From: Corynebacterium flavescens
GTDB taxonomy: Bacteria; Actinomycetota; Actinomycetes; Mycobacteriales; Mycobacteriaceae
DNA: 64,000 nt
Reading direction: 5' to 3'
Assembly: GCF_008693105.1 (NCBI RefSeq)
Contig: NZ_VXKK01000009.1
Coordinates: 1 to 64,000 of the forward strand
The notes beneath the pieces are model-generated. The model had not been told where the DNA came from. It searched no databases and worked only from the letters and a program-made list of their open reading frames with translations. The position numbers and the translations under genes are program-made. This document shows, one piece after another, positions 1-8,430 of the stretch (positions are counted from its first letter, which is position 1; each line of letters starts with the position of its first letter).

Positions 1-79
1 GTTATCGGAGTTGAAGTCAACCTACGAAGAATTCCTTCAAACTGCTTGACACAACATAGGAGCATCACAGGGGATTTGA

Positions 80-901
80 TTACGATGCGGTTCTTAGGCT
101 AGCAGAACCCCGCTCCTCAAACACGACCGGTGCGAGATATTTACACCAGGAATGTCGGCGCACCGTGTTATACCGAGCACACCAGCGGAAAACGTCTCGG
201 CGACACATCAACTGGTTGGCAAACGTCTTGGAATCTTGAAGTACTTCCCGCTTGAGTGCGGCGTTGAAGGACTCCGCCAAAGCATTGTCCGCACTGGTAC
301 CAATCGATCCCATCGACTGCTTAATCCCCAACTGGGTGCAGGTGCCTTGGAATGCTCTCGAGGTATACACACTTGCGTGGTCAGAGTGAAAAATGGCACC
401 CTTGAGGTCCCCTCGCTGGCCTTTAGCCATCAACAACGCATCCTGAACTAAGGACGTGCGCATGTGATCCGCGATCGCGAAACCCACCAACCTACGGGAA
501 AAACAATCAATAACCGTGGCTAGGTACATATTCGAACCATCAGCAATCGGCAAGTAGGTAATGTCGCCGACATAGACGCGATTAGGTGCGGGAGCAGTAA
601 ATCTACGCCCCACCAGGTCAGGGAACACTGGTTTCTTCTGACCGGATACCGTGGTAGTGACCTTGCGTTTCTTGGTGTAGCCGAACAATTTCAACGACCG
701 CATCACCCGAGCAACCCGCTTATGATTAGCCGGCTCATGACCTGCTTGGTCTTTCAGCTCAGCAGTGATGCGTTTAACCCCGTAGCAACTTTGTTCTGTG
801 GTGAATACAGCCTTAACTCGGGCACCGAGGATAACATCACTGAGCAGTCGTTTCTTCCGCGAAATATTTGGCCGCCTTACGCAGGATATCTCGTTCTTCA
901 C
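80..901 (-). pseudogene. IS3 transposase OrfB, DDE integrase domain, N-terminus deleted
   Basis: This is the catalytic half of an IS3-family transposase. The rve/DDE core is present: D in VGDITYLPIAD, D in FHSDHASVYTS, and E in NALAESFNAAL, and the C-terminus (ending RYNTVRRHSW...) looks complete. The conserved part starts only at about residue 19 (LLSDVILGARVKAVF). The roughly 40-45 residues that normally precede it, carrying the HTH_21 segment, are absent, and the first 18 codons simply read the OrfA tail out of frame. I infer an internal deletion joining the end of orfA to mid-orfB. Confidence 0.8.
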
Positions 902-1137
902 GAAGAAGTGCGTTCTCCCTTTTTGAGCTGGCGGTTTTGTTCGACAACGGATACTGCTGTGGCCGCATTGCTGTTACGCGTGGACGCAGTGGACCCGTAC
1001 TTGGTGACCCAGTTTTTCAGTGTGACTCGATTGATCCCAAGATCGGTGGCAATCTTCTGAATCGAAGCACCGTCGGAATTCTCGTACAATGCGACCGCGT
1101 CACGGCGGAACTCCTTAGAGTAGGTCTTGCTTGGCAT
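898..1137 (-). pseudogene. IS3 transposase OrfA, frameshifted
   Basis: This is the HTH_Tnp_1 protein that pairs with OrfB. The start is taken at MPSKTYSKEFRRD, the usual beginning of this family; an upstream GTG/ATG extension looks spurious. The helix-turn-helix (ASIQKIATDLGINRVTLKNW) is intact, but the leucine-zipper tail breaks after QLKK. The expected tail, RENALLREERDILRKAAKYF, is read in the +1 frame from the next bases. One extra A in the run CTCAAAAAGG explains this. It is therefore a mutation rather than the normal programmed shift, although an A5 run could slip at low level. Confidence 0.75.
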
Positions 1138-1217
1138 GATGTGGAGATTACCTTTCGTTCCCAAGAAGTTGGGATATCAGGTGTCTACCAAACGGGGGTC
1201 AGGTCCCTTTCCCCGCC

Positions 1218-2054
1218 GTGTCAAACGCATCAGACCCTGACCTCGCCGCACTGCAAGCAAGCAGTATCACCCCAGTCAACGACAACCGTATCGCGGCCTT
1301 ATGGTCAGTGATTCCAGGTCTGGATGATACGGACGGCAAACGTCTTCGACGTGACTGTACCGCCAGCTATGTGGGAGATAATTTTTGGTTGACCGCACAC
1401 CACTGCGTCTCCAGTACCCCTTTTATGGATGGATTCCTCCAACAATCGGACGGGGATACCGCGGGCATCGCTGCAATCTATACCAAATCTTCCACCGATG
1501 ATGTTGCCCTCATCAAGGTGGGAGATGGAATCAACGCCGATCCCCTCGTACTGGCCAACCGACCCATGGAAATAGGCGATCAAGCCCTACTAACCGGATA
1601 TGGACAACCGCATGACTATGCTTCTTCAGCCCTAACAGTCATCTCTGAAGAAGTGGAGTCCCTAAACTTTGGAAACGTCACTTACACAGACCTTTTCAAA
1701 GGAAGATCATCAACGGCCTTACGATCCTGTGGCGGCGATTCAGGCGCACCTGTATACAAGGGCGAAGTTCTCTATGCCGTGCATACTGCCGGCGGTTTTA
1801 ACCCAACTTGTAGTGATGGGCAAGACCGCCCTATGTGGCACACCAATATTGTCCGCAGAGTTCCTTGGGTTGAAGAAACCCTACACAACAACACGGGACT
1901 GACAGACCGGGAAAAATCCAAAGCAGATACTGGGCTGAATTATGCGGCCGCCCTCTTTCCCGACTCCAACGAGCACCAAGCGCAAAATACTCCTTCCTCA
2001 TTAAGTGAAAGCCCATCTAGTTCTTTCGCGCTATCAAGTACACGGGCTCACTAG
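1218..2054 (+). CDS. Trypsin-like serine protease, 5' end cut by the IS element
   Basis: This is a chymotrypsin-fold (S1) protease domain. The catalytic triad is visible as H62 (LTAHHC), D95 (TDDVALIKV) and S175 (CGGDSGAPV). Such proteins in actinobacteria are secreted, but no signal peptide is present: the frame opens at GTG 1218, 13 bp after the IS end, with PFPAVSNA just before, which could be the tail of a signal peptide ending in an A-x-A-like site. No ribosome binding site is visible. The C-terminal 50 residues are Ser-rich. Base composition is lower in GC than most of the window. It is probably non-functional, or expressed without export. Confidence 0.7.
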   Translation: MSNASDPDLAALQASSITPVNDNRIAALWSVIPGLDDTDGKRLRRDCTASYVGDNFWLTAHHCVSSTPFMDGFLQQSDGDTAGIAAIYTKSSTDDVALIKVGDGINADPLVLANRPMEIGDQALLTGYGQPHDYASSALTVISEEVESLNFGNVTYTDLFKGRSSTALRSCGGDSGAPVYKGEVLYAVHTAGGFNPTCSDGQDRPMWHTNIVRRVPWVEETLHNNTGLTDREKSKADTGLNYAAALFPDSNEHQAQNTPSSLSESPSSSFALSSTRAH

Positions 2055-2207
2055 AGCCGAAACGGACCGGGCCCGAGAGAAAAGCCGGGGTTGCCCGTGC
2101 CGCGGCTTAGGGCTTCGCAATTTCCTAGAGCCGTTCCCTGTTGAGACTTCGAGGGCGGGAATGTCCTGAGGAGGGGCCGGTGAGCGTAGCCTTTCCTATT
2201 CATACTT

Positions 2208-2218
2208 TGGTCTAACCA
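2208..2218. promoter_or_regulatory. LldR/FadR-type operator
   Basis: TGGTCTAACCA fits the TNGTNNNACNA motif known for LldR, the GntR/FadR-family lactate-responsive repressor of C. glutamicum. It lies about 50 bp upstream of the -10 hexamer TAGACT (2269-2274) of the FAD/Fe-S dehydrogenase gene. The 2055-2280 interval holds nothing else that I recognise. Confidence 0.5.
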
Positions 2219-2280
2219 TTAATGAGTGGAGACTGGCCATCATTTCGGGGGTAGTTCCCAAGCGAGCTTAGACTGGGGCC

Positions 2281-5082
2281 ATGAATTCCCCATTGCTTGA
2301 ACTGACGTTGCCAGAGGACGTCGACGTGCGGACCTCGCTGATAGAGCGCACCAAGTACGCCTCCGATGCATCGCACTATTTGAATGTTCCCCAGGCTGTC
2401 ATTGTGGCCAAAAATGCGGGGGAGGTGGCGCAGGCTTTCGCCGAGGGCGCCGCACGAGGAGTGCCCGTGACCCTGCGCTCCGGCGGAACGTCCTTGGCTG
2501 GTCAGTCCTCGGGAGAGGGCATCTTGGTCGATGTTCGTCGGCACTTCAAGAGTGTCGAGGTCCTCGACCGTGGCCAGCGCGTGCGCGTGCAGCCCGGATC
2601 GACTATTCGCTCGATCAATGCGCGGCTCAACCTTTATGGGCACAAGCTGGGCCCAGACCCGGCTTCGTCTAGCGCGGCGACCATCGGCGGCGTCATTGCC
2701 AACAACTCCTCCGGAATGGCCTGCGGTACTGAGTTCAATACTTACCGCACCCTGGAATCGATGACCTTCATCCTGCCCTCGGGCACCATGATCAACACCG
2801 CGGATGCGGATGCCGATGATAAACTGGCGCGCCAAGAGCCGGAGTTGGTGGAGATCCTCATTCGCCTGCAGCGCCGCGTGCGCGATAACGCGGAATCGGT
2901 GGCCACTATTCGTCGCCACTTCGCCCTCAAAAACACCATGGGTTATGGGCTCAACTCCTTCCTGGACTTTGATAGCCCAGTCAAGTTGCTCGAGCACCTC
3001 ATCATCGGCTCGGAGGGCACCTTGGCCTTCGTCGCCGAGGCCGTATTCCGTACCGTGCCGATCTCCAAGTTCGCCACGACCACCGTCGCGGTATTCGACG
3101 ATCTTGATTCGGCCACCCGTGCGCTGCCGGATCTGCTCGATACCGGCGCCGCCACCCTCGAGCTCATGGATTCCTCTTCCATCAAGGTGGGCCAAGCACT
3201 CAAGGGAGTGCCGGAGGCTATCACCGGCTTCGATGTGGATAAGCAAGCCGCCCTGCTCATTGAGTACCACGCCAATGAGGCCGAGGAGCTGCATTCCCGC
3301 GAGCAGGCTGGTGCGAAGCTCCTGTCTGAGCTGCCTTTGCGTTCCCCGGCGGCTTTCTCCCAAGACGCGGTCGATAGGGCCGTGGCCTGGGCATTCCGTA
3401 ATGGTCTCTATGCCTCCGTTGCCGGTGCCCGCAAGTCCGGCACCACGGCACTGCTGGAGGATGTCGTCGTCCCCGTGGGCGATCTAGCACCCACCTGTGA
3501 GTCCCTCCAAGAGCTCTTCGTACGCCACGGCTACGATGACGCGGTCATCTTCGGCCACGCTAAGGATGGCAACATCCACTTCCTCTTGACCGACCGCTTC
3601 GAGGGCGATGAGGCGCTGGGCCGCTACAACGACTTCAACGAGGGTCTGGTTTCCCTCATCCTCAGCGCGGAGGGCAACCTCAAGGCTGAGCACGGCACCG
3701 GCCGCGCCATGGCACCTTATGTGCGCCGCCAGTACGGCGACGAGCTCTATGAGGTCCACCTGGAGCTCAAGCGTGCCTGTGATCCCCGCGGCATCATGAA
3801 CCCGGGCGTCATCATCGATGAGGACCCAGAAGCGCACATTAAGAACATCAAGCTCAACCCGCAGGTGGAAGAGCGCATCGACAACTGTGTCGAGTGCGGT
3901 TACTGTGAGCCGGTGTGCCCGTCCCGCAACCTGACCATGACCCCGCGTCAGCGCATCGCCGTTCGTCGCGCCTGGGTCAAGGCTGTGGAGGAAGGCCGCA
4001 CGGCCGATGCCGAGGAGCTCGCGCACGATTACGAGTACCAGGGCATCGATACCTGCGCGGTGGACTCCATGTGTGTCACCGCCTGCCCGGTCGGCATCGA
4101 TACCGGCAAATACGTCAAGGAGCTGCGCGCCAAGCGCAATAATAAGGTGCTCTCTACTGGTTGGGCGGCCGCAGCTCAAGCCTGGCCTGCTGTGCCGGCA
4201 GTGGCGTCGGTGGCCTTGACCGGAGTTTCTTTCCTGCCCACCGGGCTGGTGAAGAAGATTACGGATGTCGGACGCGCGCTGGTCGGCGATGACGTCATGC
4301 CGCAGTACCAGCCGGAGCTGGGTAAGGGTGGCAAGCTGCGCTCGCGCATGGGCACGCTGGTGGGAGACAAGACTGCCACTCCTACCGCCGTCTACGTCCC
4401 GGCCTGCGTCAATACCATGTTTGGCCGGGCCGAGGGCGGGGATAATATTGGCACCTCCAACGCCTTCATTGCCTTGCTTGAGCGTTCCGGGCAGTCCCTC
4501 ATGGTTCCCAAAGAGATTGACTCGATGTGCTGCGGTACCCCGTGGACCTCGAAGGGCATGACCAAGGGTCACGAGATCATGGAACAGCGCGTTCAGCACA
4601 TCCTGCTCAACGCCACCGACCACGGCCGTCTGCCCGTTATCTCTGATGCCTCGAGCTGTTCCGAGGGCTTCAAAGCCATGGCGGAGAAGGTCGGAATCAC
4701 CGTCATCGATGCAGTCGCTTTCACTGTCGATCACATCTTGCCGCAGCTTGAGGTTAAGCATCCGCTCGAATCGCTGACAGTGCACCCAACCTGTTCCTCG
4801 AAGCACTTGGGCATTATCGACGACTTGGAGACCGTCGCGCGTGCTGCGGCCAAGGAAGTTCATATTCCGGTTGATTGGAATTGCTGTGGTTACGCGGGTG
4901 ACCGTGGCATGCTGCACCCAGAGCTTACCGCCTCGGCAACTCAGGCAGAGGCGGCGGAGGTCAAGGAGCTAGATTCGCTCTACCACGCATCCTTGAACCG
5001 TACGTGTGAGCTGGGCATGGAGCGCGCTACCGGCCGCGAGTACGAGCACGTCCTAGAGCTGCTCGAGATCGCCAGCCGCTAG
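2281..5082 (+). CDS. FAD-linked oxidase / Fe-S fusion dehydrogenase (D-lactate or glycolate type)
   Basis: This 933-residue protein joins three modules: an FAD-binding PCMH domain (about 30-220, with SSAATIGGVIANNSSG), an FAD-oxidase C-terminal domain (to about 500), and a GlpC/LldE-like Fe-S part. The latter has two 4Fe-4S clusters (from C536, CVECGYCEPVCP; from C592, CAVDSMCVTACP) and two CCG repeats (near 750 and 867). Such fusions oxidise D-2-hydroxyacids and pass electrons to the quinone pool at the membrane. The start is leaderless: TAGACT then 6 nt then ATG. The LldR-type operator upstream favours lactate or glycolate as substrate; this remains inference. Confidence 0.85.
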   Translation: MNSPLLELTLPEDVDVRTSLIERTKYASDASHYLNVPQAVIVAKNAGEVAQAFAEGAARGVPVTLRSGGTSLAGQSSGEGILVDVRRHFKSVEVLDRGQRVRVQPGSTIRSINARLNLYGHKLGPDPASSSAATIGGVIANNSSGMACGTEFNTYRTLESMTFILPSGTMINTADADADDKLARQEPELVEILIRLQRRVRDNAESVATIRRHFALKNTMGYGLNSFLDFDSPVKLLEHLIIGSEGTLAFVAEAVFRTVPISKFATTTVAVFDDLDSATRALPDLLDTGAATLELMDSSSIKVGQALKGVPEAITGFDVDKQAALLIEYHANEAEELHSREQAGAKLLSELPLRSPAAFSQDAVDRAVAWAFRNGLYASVAGARKSGTTALLEDVVVPVGDLAPTCESLQELFVRHGYDDAVIFGHAKDGNIHFLLTDRFEGDEALGRYNDFNEGLVSLILSAEGNLKAEHGTGRAMAPYVRRQYGDELYEVHLELKRACDPRGIMNPGVIIDEDPEAHIKNIKLNPQVEERIDNCVECGYCEPVCPSRNLTMTPRQRIAVRRAWVKAVEEGRTADAEELAHDYEYQGIDTCAVDSMCVTACPVGIDTGKYVKELRAKRNNKVLSTGWAAAAQAWPAVPAVASVALTGVSFLPTGLVKKITDVGRALVGDDVMPQYQPELGKGGKLRSRMGTLVGDKTATPTAVYVPACVNTMFGRAEGGDNIGTSNAFIALLERSGQSLMVPKEIDSMCCGTPWTSKGMTKGHEIMEQRVQHILLNATDHGRLPVISDASSCSEGFKAMAEKVGITVIDAVAFTVDHILPQLEVKHPLESLTVHPTCSSKHLGIIDDLETVARAAAKEVHIPVDWNCCGYAGDRGMLHPELTASATQAEAAEVKELDSLYHASLNRTCELGMERATGREYEHVLELLEIASR

Positions 5083-5098
5083 CACTTAAAGTGCTAGC
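5078..5098. terminator. Inverted repeat between convergent genes, probable bidirectional terminator
   Basis: Ten-base arms GCTAGCACTT and AAGTGCTAGC around one A overlap the stop codon of the dehydrogenase. The next 20 bases repeat the theme twice in imperfect form (GCGTTTAAAGCGT, AGCACTTAAAGCGC) and run into the 3' end of the convergent aldehyde dehydrogenase gene. There is no T-run, so termination is inferred from position and symmetry. Confidence 0.45.
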
Positions 5099-5115
5099 GT
5101 TTAAAGCGTCAGCAC

Positions 5116-6522
5116 TTAAAGCGCGGGGGAGAGGCCGGCATCCTGCTGGCCGCTTACGCGGTAGAGGTGCTCGTTAACAAACTCGCCCACGCCCCAGCGT
5201 GCGAGCTCGCGGCCATAGCCGGAGCGGTTAACTCCGCCAAAGGGGAGGCCCGCACCGGTTACGGAATGCTCGTTGACGAAGGTCATGCCGTCATTTAAGC
5301 GCTGGGCCACCGCGAAGGCGGCATCCAGGTCAGTGCCCCACACGGAGCTAGAGAGCCCGTAATCGGAGTTGTTGGCTATCTCGATCGCCTCTTCCACGTC
5401 CTTCGCCTTGTAGATGATGGCCACGGGACCGAAGATCTCGTTGCAGCCGACGTCGGCTGTGGGGTCGACATCGCTAAGCAGCGTCGCCTCCATGTAGGCA
5501 CCGTCACGGTCTAGCTTCTTGCCACCCACGCGGATGGTGGCGGTTCCCTCCTGTGCCGCCTTGTCTAGGCGCTCGACAATCTCGTCGCGCGCCCCGATGG
5601 AGGAAAGCGGCCCAAGATCAGCCTTATCGTCCTCATAGGTGCCGACCTGCATGGCGCCGATCTTCTTCTCGAGATAATCGACGCTGCGATCGTAGAAGTC
5701 CTCCAAGACAATGAGGCGCTTGGGCGCATTGCAGGCCTGGCCGGTGTTGTACATGCGGATCAGGGTGAACTGGTCGAGGACCCACTCCAGGTTGTCATCA
5801 TCGATGACGAGGAAAGGATCGTTTCCGCCCAGCTCCAGAACGCTCTTCTTGTAATTCTCGCCGGCGGTCTTAGCCACCGCAGCACCGGCAGTCTCGGAAC
5901 CAGTGAGGGAGACGCCCTTAATGCGCTTATCCGCCACGAAAGCGTCCATCTGGGAGCCCGAAGCGTAGATATTGATAAAGGCGTCCTGGGGTAGGCCGGC
6001 CTCCTCGAGGAGATCCTGGCAGGCCTGCGAGGAGAGCGGGCAAATCGAGGCGTGCTTGAGCACGATGGTATTGCCCAGCAGTAGGTTCGGTGCCGCAAAG
6101 CGCGCGACCTGGTAGTAGGGGAAGTTCCACGGCATGATGCCGAGCAGCGGGCCTAGAGGTTCCTTGCGCACGACGGTCTTATCGGCGCCTTGCGCTGGGA
6201 GGTATTCGTCCGCGAGCAGCTCGTGGGCGTGTTCGGCGTACCAGCGATAAATATCCGCCACGATCTGGACCTCTGCCTTGGCCCAGCGGGTGAGCTTGCC
6301 CATCTCGCGGCCGATGTGATCAGCCAACTCATCGGCGCGCTCCTCATAGAGGTCCGCGGTGCGGGCCAGGATGGCCGCGCGCTCGCTGATATCCGTGTCC
6401 TTCCACGACGCAAAGGCCTGCATAGAGCGGTCCAAGATGTCGTCGCGCTCGGTGTCGTCGATACGGTTGAACTCTTGTTCTTTCTTTCCGGTACTGGGGT
6501 TTTCGATAGCAAATGTACTCAT
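5116..6522 (-). CDS. NAD(P)-dependent succinate-semialdehyde-type dehydrogenase
   Basis: This 468-residue aldehyde dehydrogenase oxidises an aldehyde to an acid, most likely succinate semialdehyde (GABA or related catabolism). Visible motifs are the cofactor region MPWNFPYYQ, the general-base Glu in LELGGNDPF, and the catalytic Cys in GQACNAPKR. The short N-terminus without a long arm is typical of the GabD2/Sad subgroup. It faces the FAD dehydrogenase tail to tail and is divergent from the NUDIX gene. Substrate is assigned from overall similarity only; other short-chain aldehydes are possible. Confidence 0.8.
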   Translation of the reverse strand: MSTFAIENPSTGKKEQEFNRIDDTERDDILDRSMQAFASWKDTDISERAAILARTADLYEERADELADHIGREMGKLTRWAKAEVQIVADIYRWYAEHAHELLADEYLPAQGADKTVVRKEPLGPLLGIMPWNFPYYQVARFAAPNLLLGNTIVLKHASICPLSSQACQDLLEEAGLPQDAFINIYASGSQMDAFVADKRIKGVSLTGSETAGAAVAKTAGENYKKSVLELGGNDPFLVIDDDNLEWVLDQFTLIRMYNTGQACNAPKRLIVLEDFYDRSVDYLEKKIGAMQVGTYEDDKADLGPLSSIGARDEIVERLDKAAQEGTATIRVGGKKLDRDGAYMEATLLSDVDPTADVGCNEIFGPVAIIYKAKDVEEAIEIANNSDYGLSSSVWGTDLDAAFAVAQRLNDGMTFVNEHSVTGAGLPFGGVNRSGYGRELARWGVGEFVNEHLYRVSGQQDAGLSPAL

Positions 6523-6658
6523 GTGTGCCCTGTGTAGTCGCCATGCTCACATCTCGCAATGATCTCCCCTCATAGCCACGGTATGCGCGCCGCCGGGAGG
6601 ACCTGCTTCCTCGCAGCGGAGTGGTGCTTTCCCCACCTGCGGAATAATGTGGTGGTCC

Positions 6659-7063
6659 ATGCAAGAAAATACCGAGAACCCCGCCGAAATTGTCGTCAGC
6701 GCCGTCGTCTTCCGCGACTCAGCCGGCAAGGTACTCACCGTGCGAAAGAGGGGAAGCATGCTCTTTCAGCTCCCCGGCGGAAAGCCGGAAGCAGGGGAGA
6801 GCCCCCGCACCACGGCAATGAGGGAGGTTGCCGAAGAAATCGGCGTAGCGATTCCGCCCAGCTCCTTGCATCCTTTAGGTAAGTTCAGCGCACCTGCTGC
6901 CAACGAGCCACGGTGCAGCGTGACAGCGACAGTCTTTTGCCATTCCGGCTCCGTAGAACCGCATATCGATGCGGAGATCGAAGAGATGGCCTGGGTCAAT
7001 CCTTCGCATCCGGATCGGCCGTTGGCGCCGCTTTTGGCGCAGAAGGTGCTCCCCGCCATTTAG
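6659..7063 (+). CDS. NUDIX hydrolase (MutT-like)
   Basis: A small NUDIX protein of 134 residues that hydrolyses a nucleoside-diphosphate-linked substrate. The full Nudix box is present: GGKPEAGES followed by REVAEEIGV, with the metal-binding REVAEE core. I prefer ATG 6659 over ATG 6647 because TAATGT (6645-6650) lies 8 nt before it, the leaderless arrangement common in this window; the upstream ATG falls inside that hexamer. The last 68 bp overlap, tail to tail, the 3' end of the opposite-strand membrane gene. Substrate unknown (oxidised nucleotide, ADP-ribose or other). Confidence 0.8.
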   Translation: MQENTENPAEIVVSAVVFRDSAGKVLTVRKRGSMLFQLPGGKPEAGESPRTTAMREVAEEIGVAIPPSSLHPLGKFSAPAANEPRCSVTATVFCHSGSVEPHIDAEIEEMAWVNPSHPDRPLAPLLAQKVLPAI

Positions 7064-7910
7064 CCTTCTCCTGCTCCGACTTCCGGTGATTGCGGATAGC
7101 CAGGATACCTATCACCAAGCCGATGAGGATGGGGACCCAGATCTTCGAGTAGTCGAGGAGAAAGAGTACCCACTCCGGCAGTTGCGGGATGTCGAAGTGT
7201 GGCAGAGACGGCAGCGGGGGCCAGTCCGGCACAGGCAGGTGAATCTGCGGCAGGGCGGGAAAGTTGATATCGAAGGAAGGTAGGCGCAAGTTCCAGTCGG
7301 GGAAGAAGCTCAAGATCCATTCAATCAACCGGCCCAGCAGCGGCCCGAGGATCACAACTGCCAGCGCCCAACCGCCCTTGCCCAGCCCGGCCACAAGCGG
7401 ATAGGCCACCCGCTTGAAGCCGCTGTCCTCCATCTCTTTTCGGCGTTTCTCACCGCGGCTTCCCGGCGGGGCCGCGAACTCGACCACCTGAGAGCCTTGG
7501 CGGTATTCCACGTTGAGGATGTCGTTGAGAACGCTGGCCTGAATATAGACGTGTGGCTTGTTGCGATTGACCAAGGCATAAGTCGAGGCCAATGTTCCTA
7601 AATCCGCAGCTTTCTCTAGCGCGATCCGGCCCGTCGATACCGTGGCATAACGCGCCCGTACCTCGCCATTGACCTTGAGCTGCAGCCGCACCGAGGGGTT
7701 GGAGGCAAAGCGTTTAATGCGCTCGGGCAGTTTGGCATCGGGACCCGCCTCGATGAAGTCAGGTTCTGTTGTTTCTTGCTTGGCCCCAGACTCAGCCTTG
7801 GTCTTGTTCTTCTGTGGCCAGTCGGGATAGAGCTGGGCGAATTCCGAGTCGTATCCCCGCTCGACCTCGATGAGTCCGAGTTCAGGGTGGTTGAGTGACC
7901 AGGTTTCCAT
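6996..7910 (-). CDS. Membrane protein with Pro-rich loop, unknown function
   Basis: I do not recognise this protein (304 residues from METWSLNHPE). About 170 soluble residues come first, rich in charged positions. Then follows a hydrophobic segment (ALAVVILGPLLGRLIEWILSF), a striking loop of about 45 residues in which Pro recurs every 3-5 residues with aromatic and Asp spacers (LPSFDINFPALPQIHLPVP and on), a second membrane segment (VPILIGLVIGILAIR) and a basic, Ala/Pro-rich tail. The start overlaps the upstream gene's stop as ATGA, so the two are translated together. Its 3' end overlaps the NUDIX gene by 68 bp. Confidence 0.65.
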   Translation of the reverse strand: METWSLNHPELGLIEVERGYDSEFAQLYPDWPQKNKTKAESGAKQETTEPDFIEAGPDAKLPERIKRFASNPSVRLQLKVNGEVRARYATVSTGRIALEKAADLGTLASTYALVNRNKPHVYIQASVLNDILNVEYRQGSQVVEFAAPPGSRGEKRRKEMEDSGFKRVAYPLVAGLGKGGWALAVVILGPLLGRLIEWILSFFPDWNLRLPSFDINFPALPQIHLPVPDWPPLPSLPHFDIPQLPEWVLFLLDYSKIWVPILIGLVIGILAIRNHRKSEQEKAKWRGAPSAPKAAPTADPDAKD

Positions 7911-8317
7911 CAGCGTGCACCCTCTTCGGAATTCTCCACGGCAGGGGAGTCTTTGGTTGTGGGTTTCTCGGGGCGAATCCTCGCGCCCAGCCACTGGCCC
8001 ACAACGAGCAGGATCAGGGCGCCGAGGACGTAGACCCAGGTCCCAGAGTTGTAGAACATCCGCGTGGCCTGCCAAAAGATGGCGGCGCTGATCAACGGGA
8101 AGGAGAGGTTGAAGCGGAATACAGCGCCGTCAACTAGCCCCAGACCGAGGGCGATGAGCGGCAGGGAAACCAGCGTGACGATTGTCGCGGCATCTGGGCT
8201 GAGCAGCGTTGCAACCGGGAATGGTAAGACCAAAAATGCCAATACCGGACCCAGATAGGTCAGGTACTGACGCGCAGTTCTGCCGCCCGGTTCCGCATCG
8301 TTGGTGTTCTCAGACAT
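7910..8317 (-). CDS. Small four-TM membrane protein, unknown function
   Basis: A 135-residue protein with about four hydrophobic segments (YLGPVLAFLVLPFPVATLL, ATIVTLVSLPLIALGLGLV, LSFPLISAAIFWQ, WVYVLGALILLVVGQWLG) between a short polar N-terminus and an acidic tail. TATATT sits 7 nt before the ATG, so it opens a leaderless two-gene operon whose second gene is the Pro-rich membrane protein, joined by an ATGA overlap. Function not recognised. The 8338-8430 interval upstream shows nothing distinctive. Confidence 0.65.
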   Translation of the reverse strand: MSENTNDAEPGGRTARQYLTYLGPVLAFLVLPFPVATLLSPDAATIVTLVSLPLIALGLGLVDGAVFRFNLSFPLISAAIFWQATRMFYNSGTWVYVLGALILLVVGQWLGARIRPEKPTTKDSPAVENSEEGAR

Positions 8318-8430
8318 GGTGTCTAATATAGGTTACAAAGGGCAACGCTATCCATTCTGGGTGCTAGGCGGCAGGCCAGGTGCACCAGCCTCTGCTTAGG
8401 GGATGAAACGTGGAGCTTTCACGGGTGAAT

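Larger units (their letters stand above)
80..1205 (-). mobile_element. Degenerate IS3-family insertion sequence
   Basis: Two transposase reading frames of the IS3 type lie on the minus strand, both damaged. The right end at 1194-1205 (GGGGGTCAGGTC) resembles the terminal repeats of corynebacterial IS3 elements. I cannot find a matching inverted repeat in the first 79 bases, so the left end is either outside the window or lost. Immediately right of the element is a protease gene without a signal peptide, which suggests that the element inserted into it. The element should be unable to move by itself. Confidence 0.8.

Noticed and set aside
880-960. Classic programmed -1 frameshift joining IS3 OrfA and OrfB
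   Set aside because: The OrfA tail is out of frame because of an extra A and part of OrfB is missing, so the product would not be a normal OrfAB.
868-1311. 147-codon plus-strand frame across the IS end
   Set aside because: Composed of the antisense of orfA and the protease in the wrong frame; no recognisable protein.
2212-3363. 383-codon open frame on the minus strand
   Set aside because: It lies antisense to the FAD dehydrogenase, has no family resemblance and owes its length to high GC; the plus-strand gene has clear domains.
3484-4917. 477-codon open frame on the minus strand
   Set aside because: Same reason: antisense shadow of the Fe-S part of the dehydrogenase.
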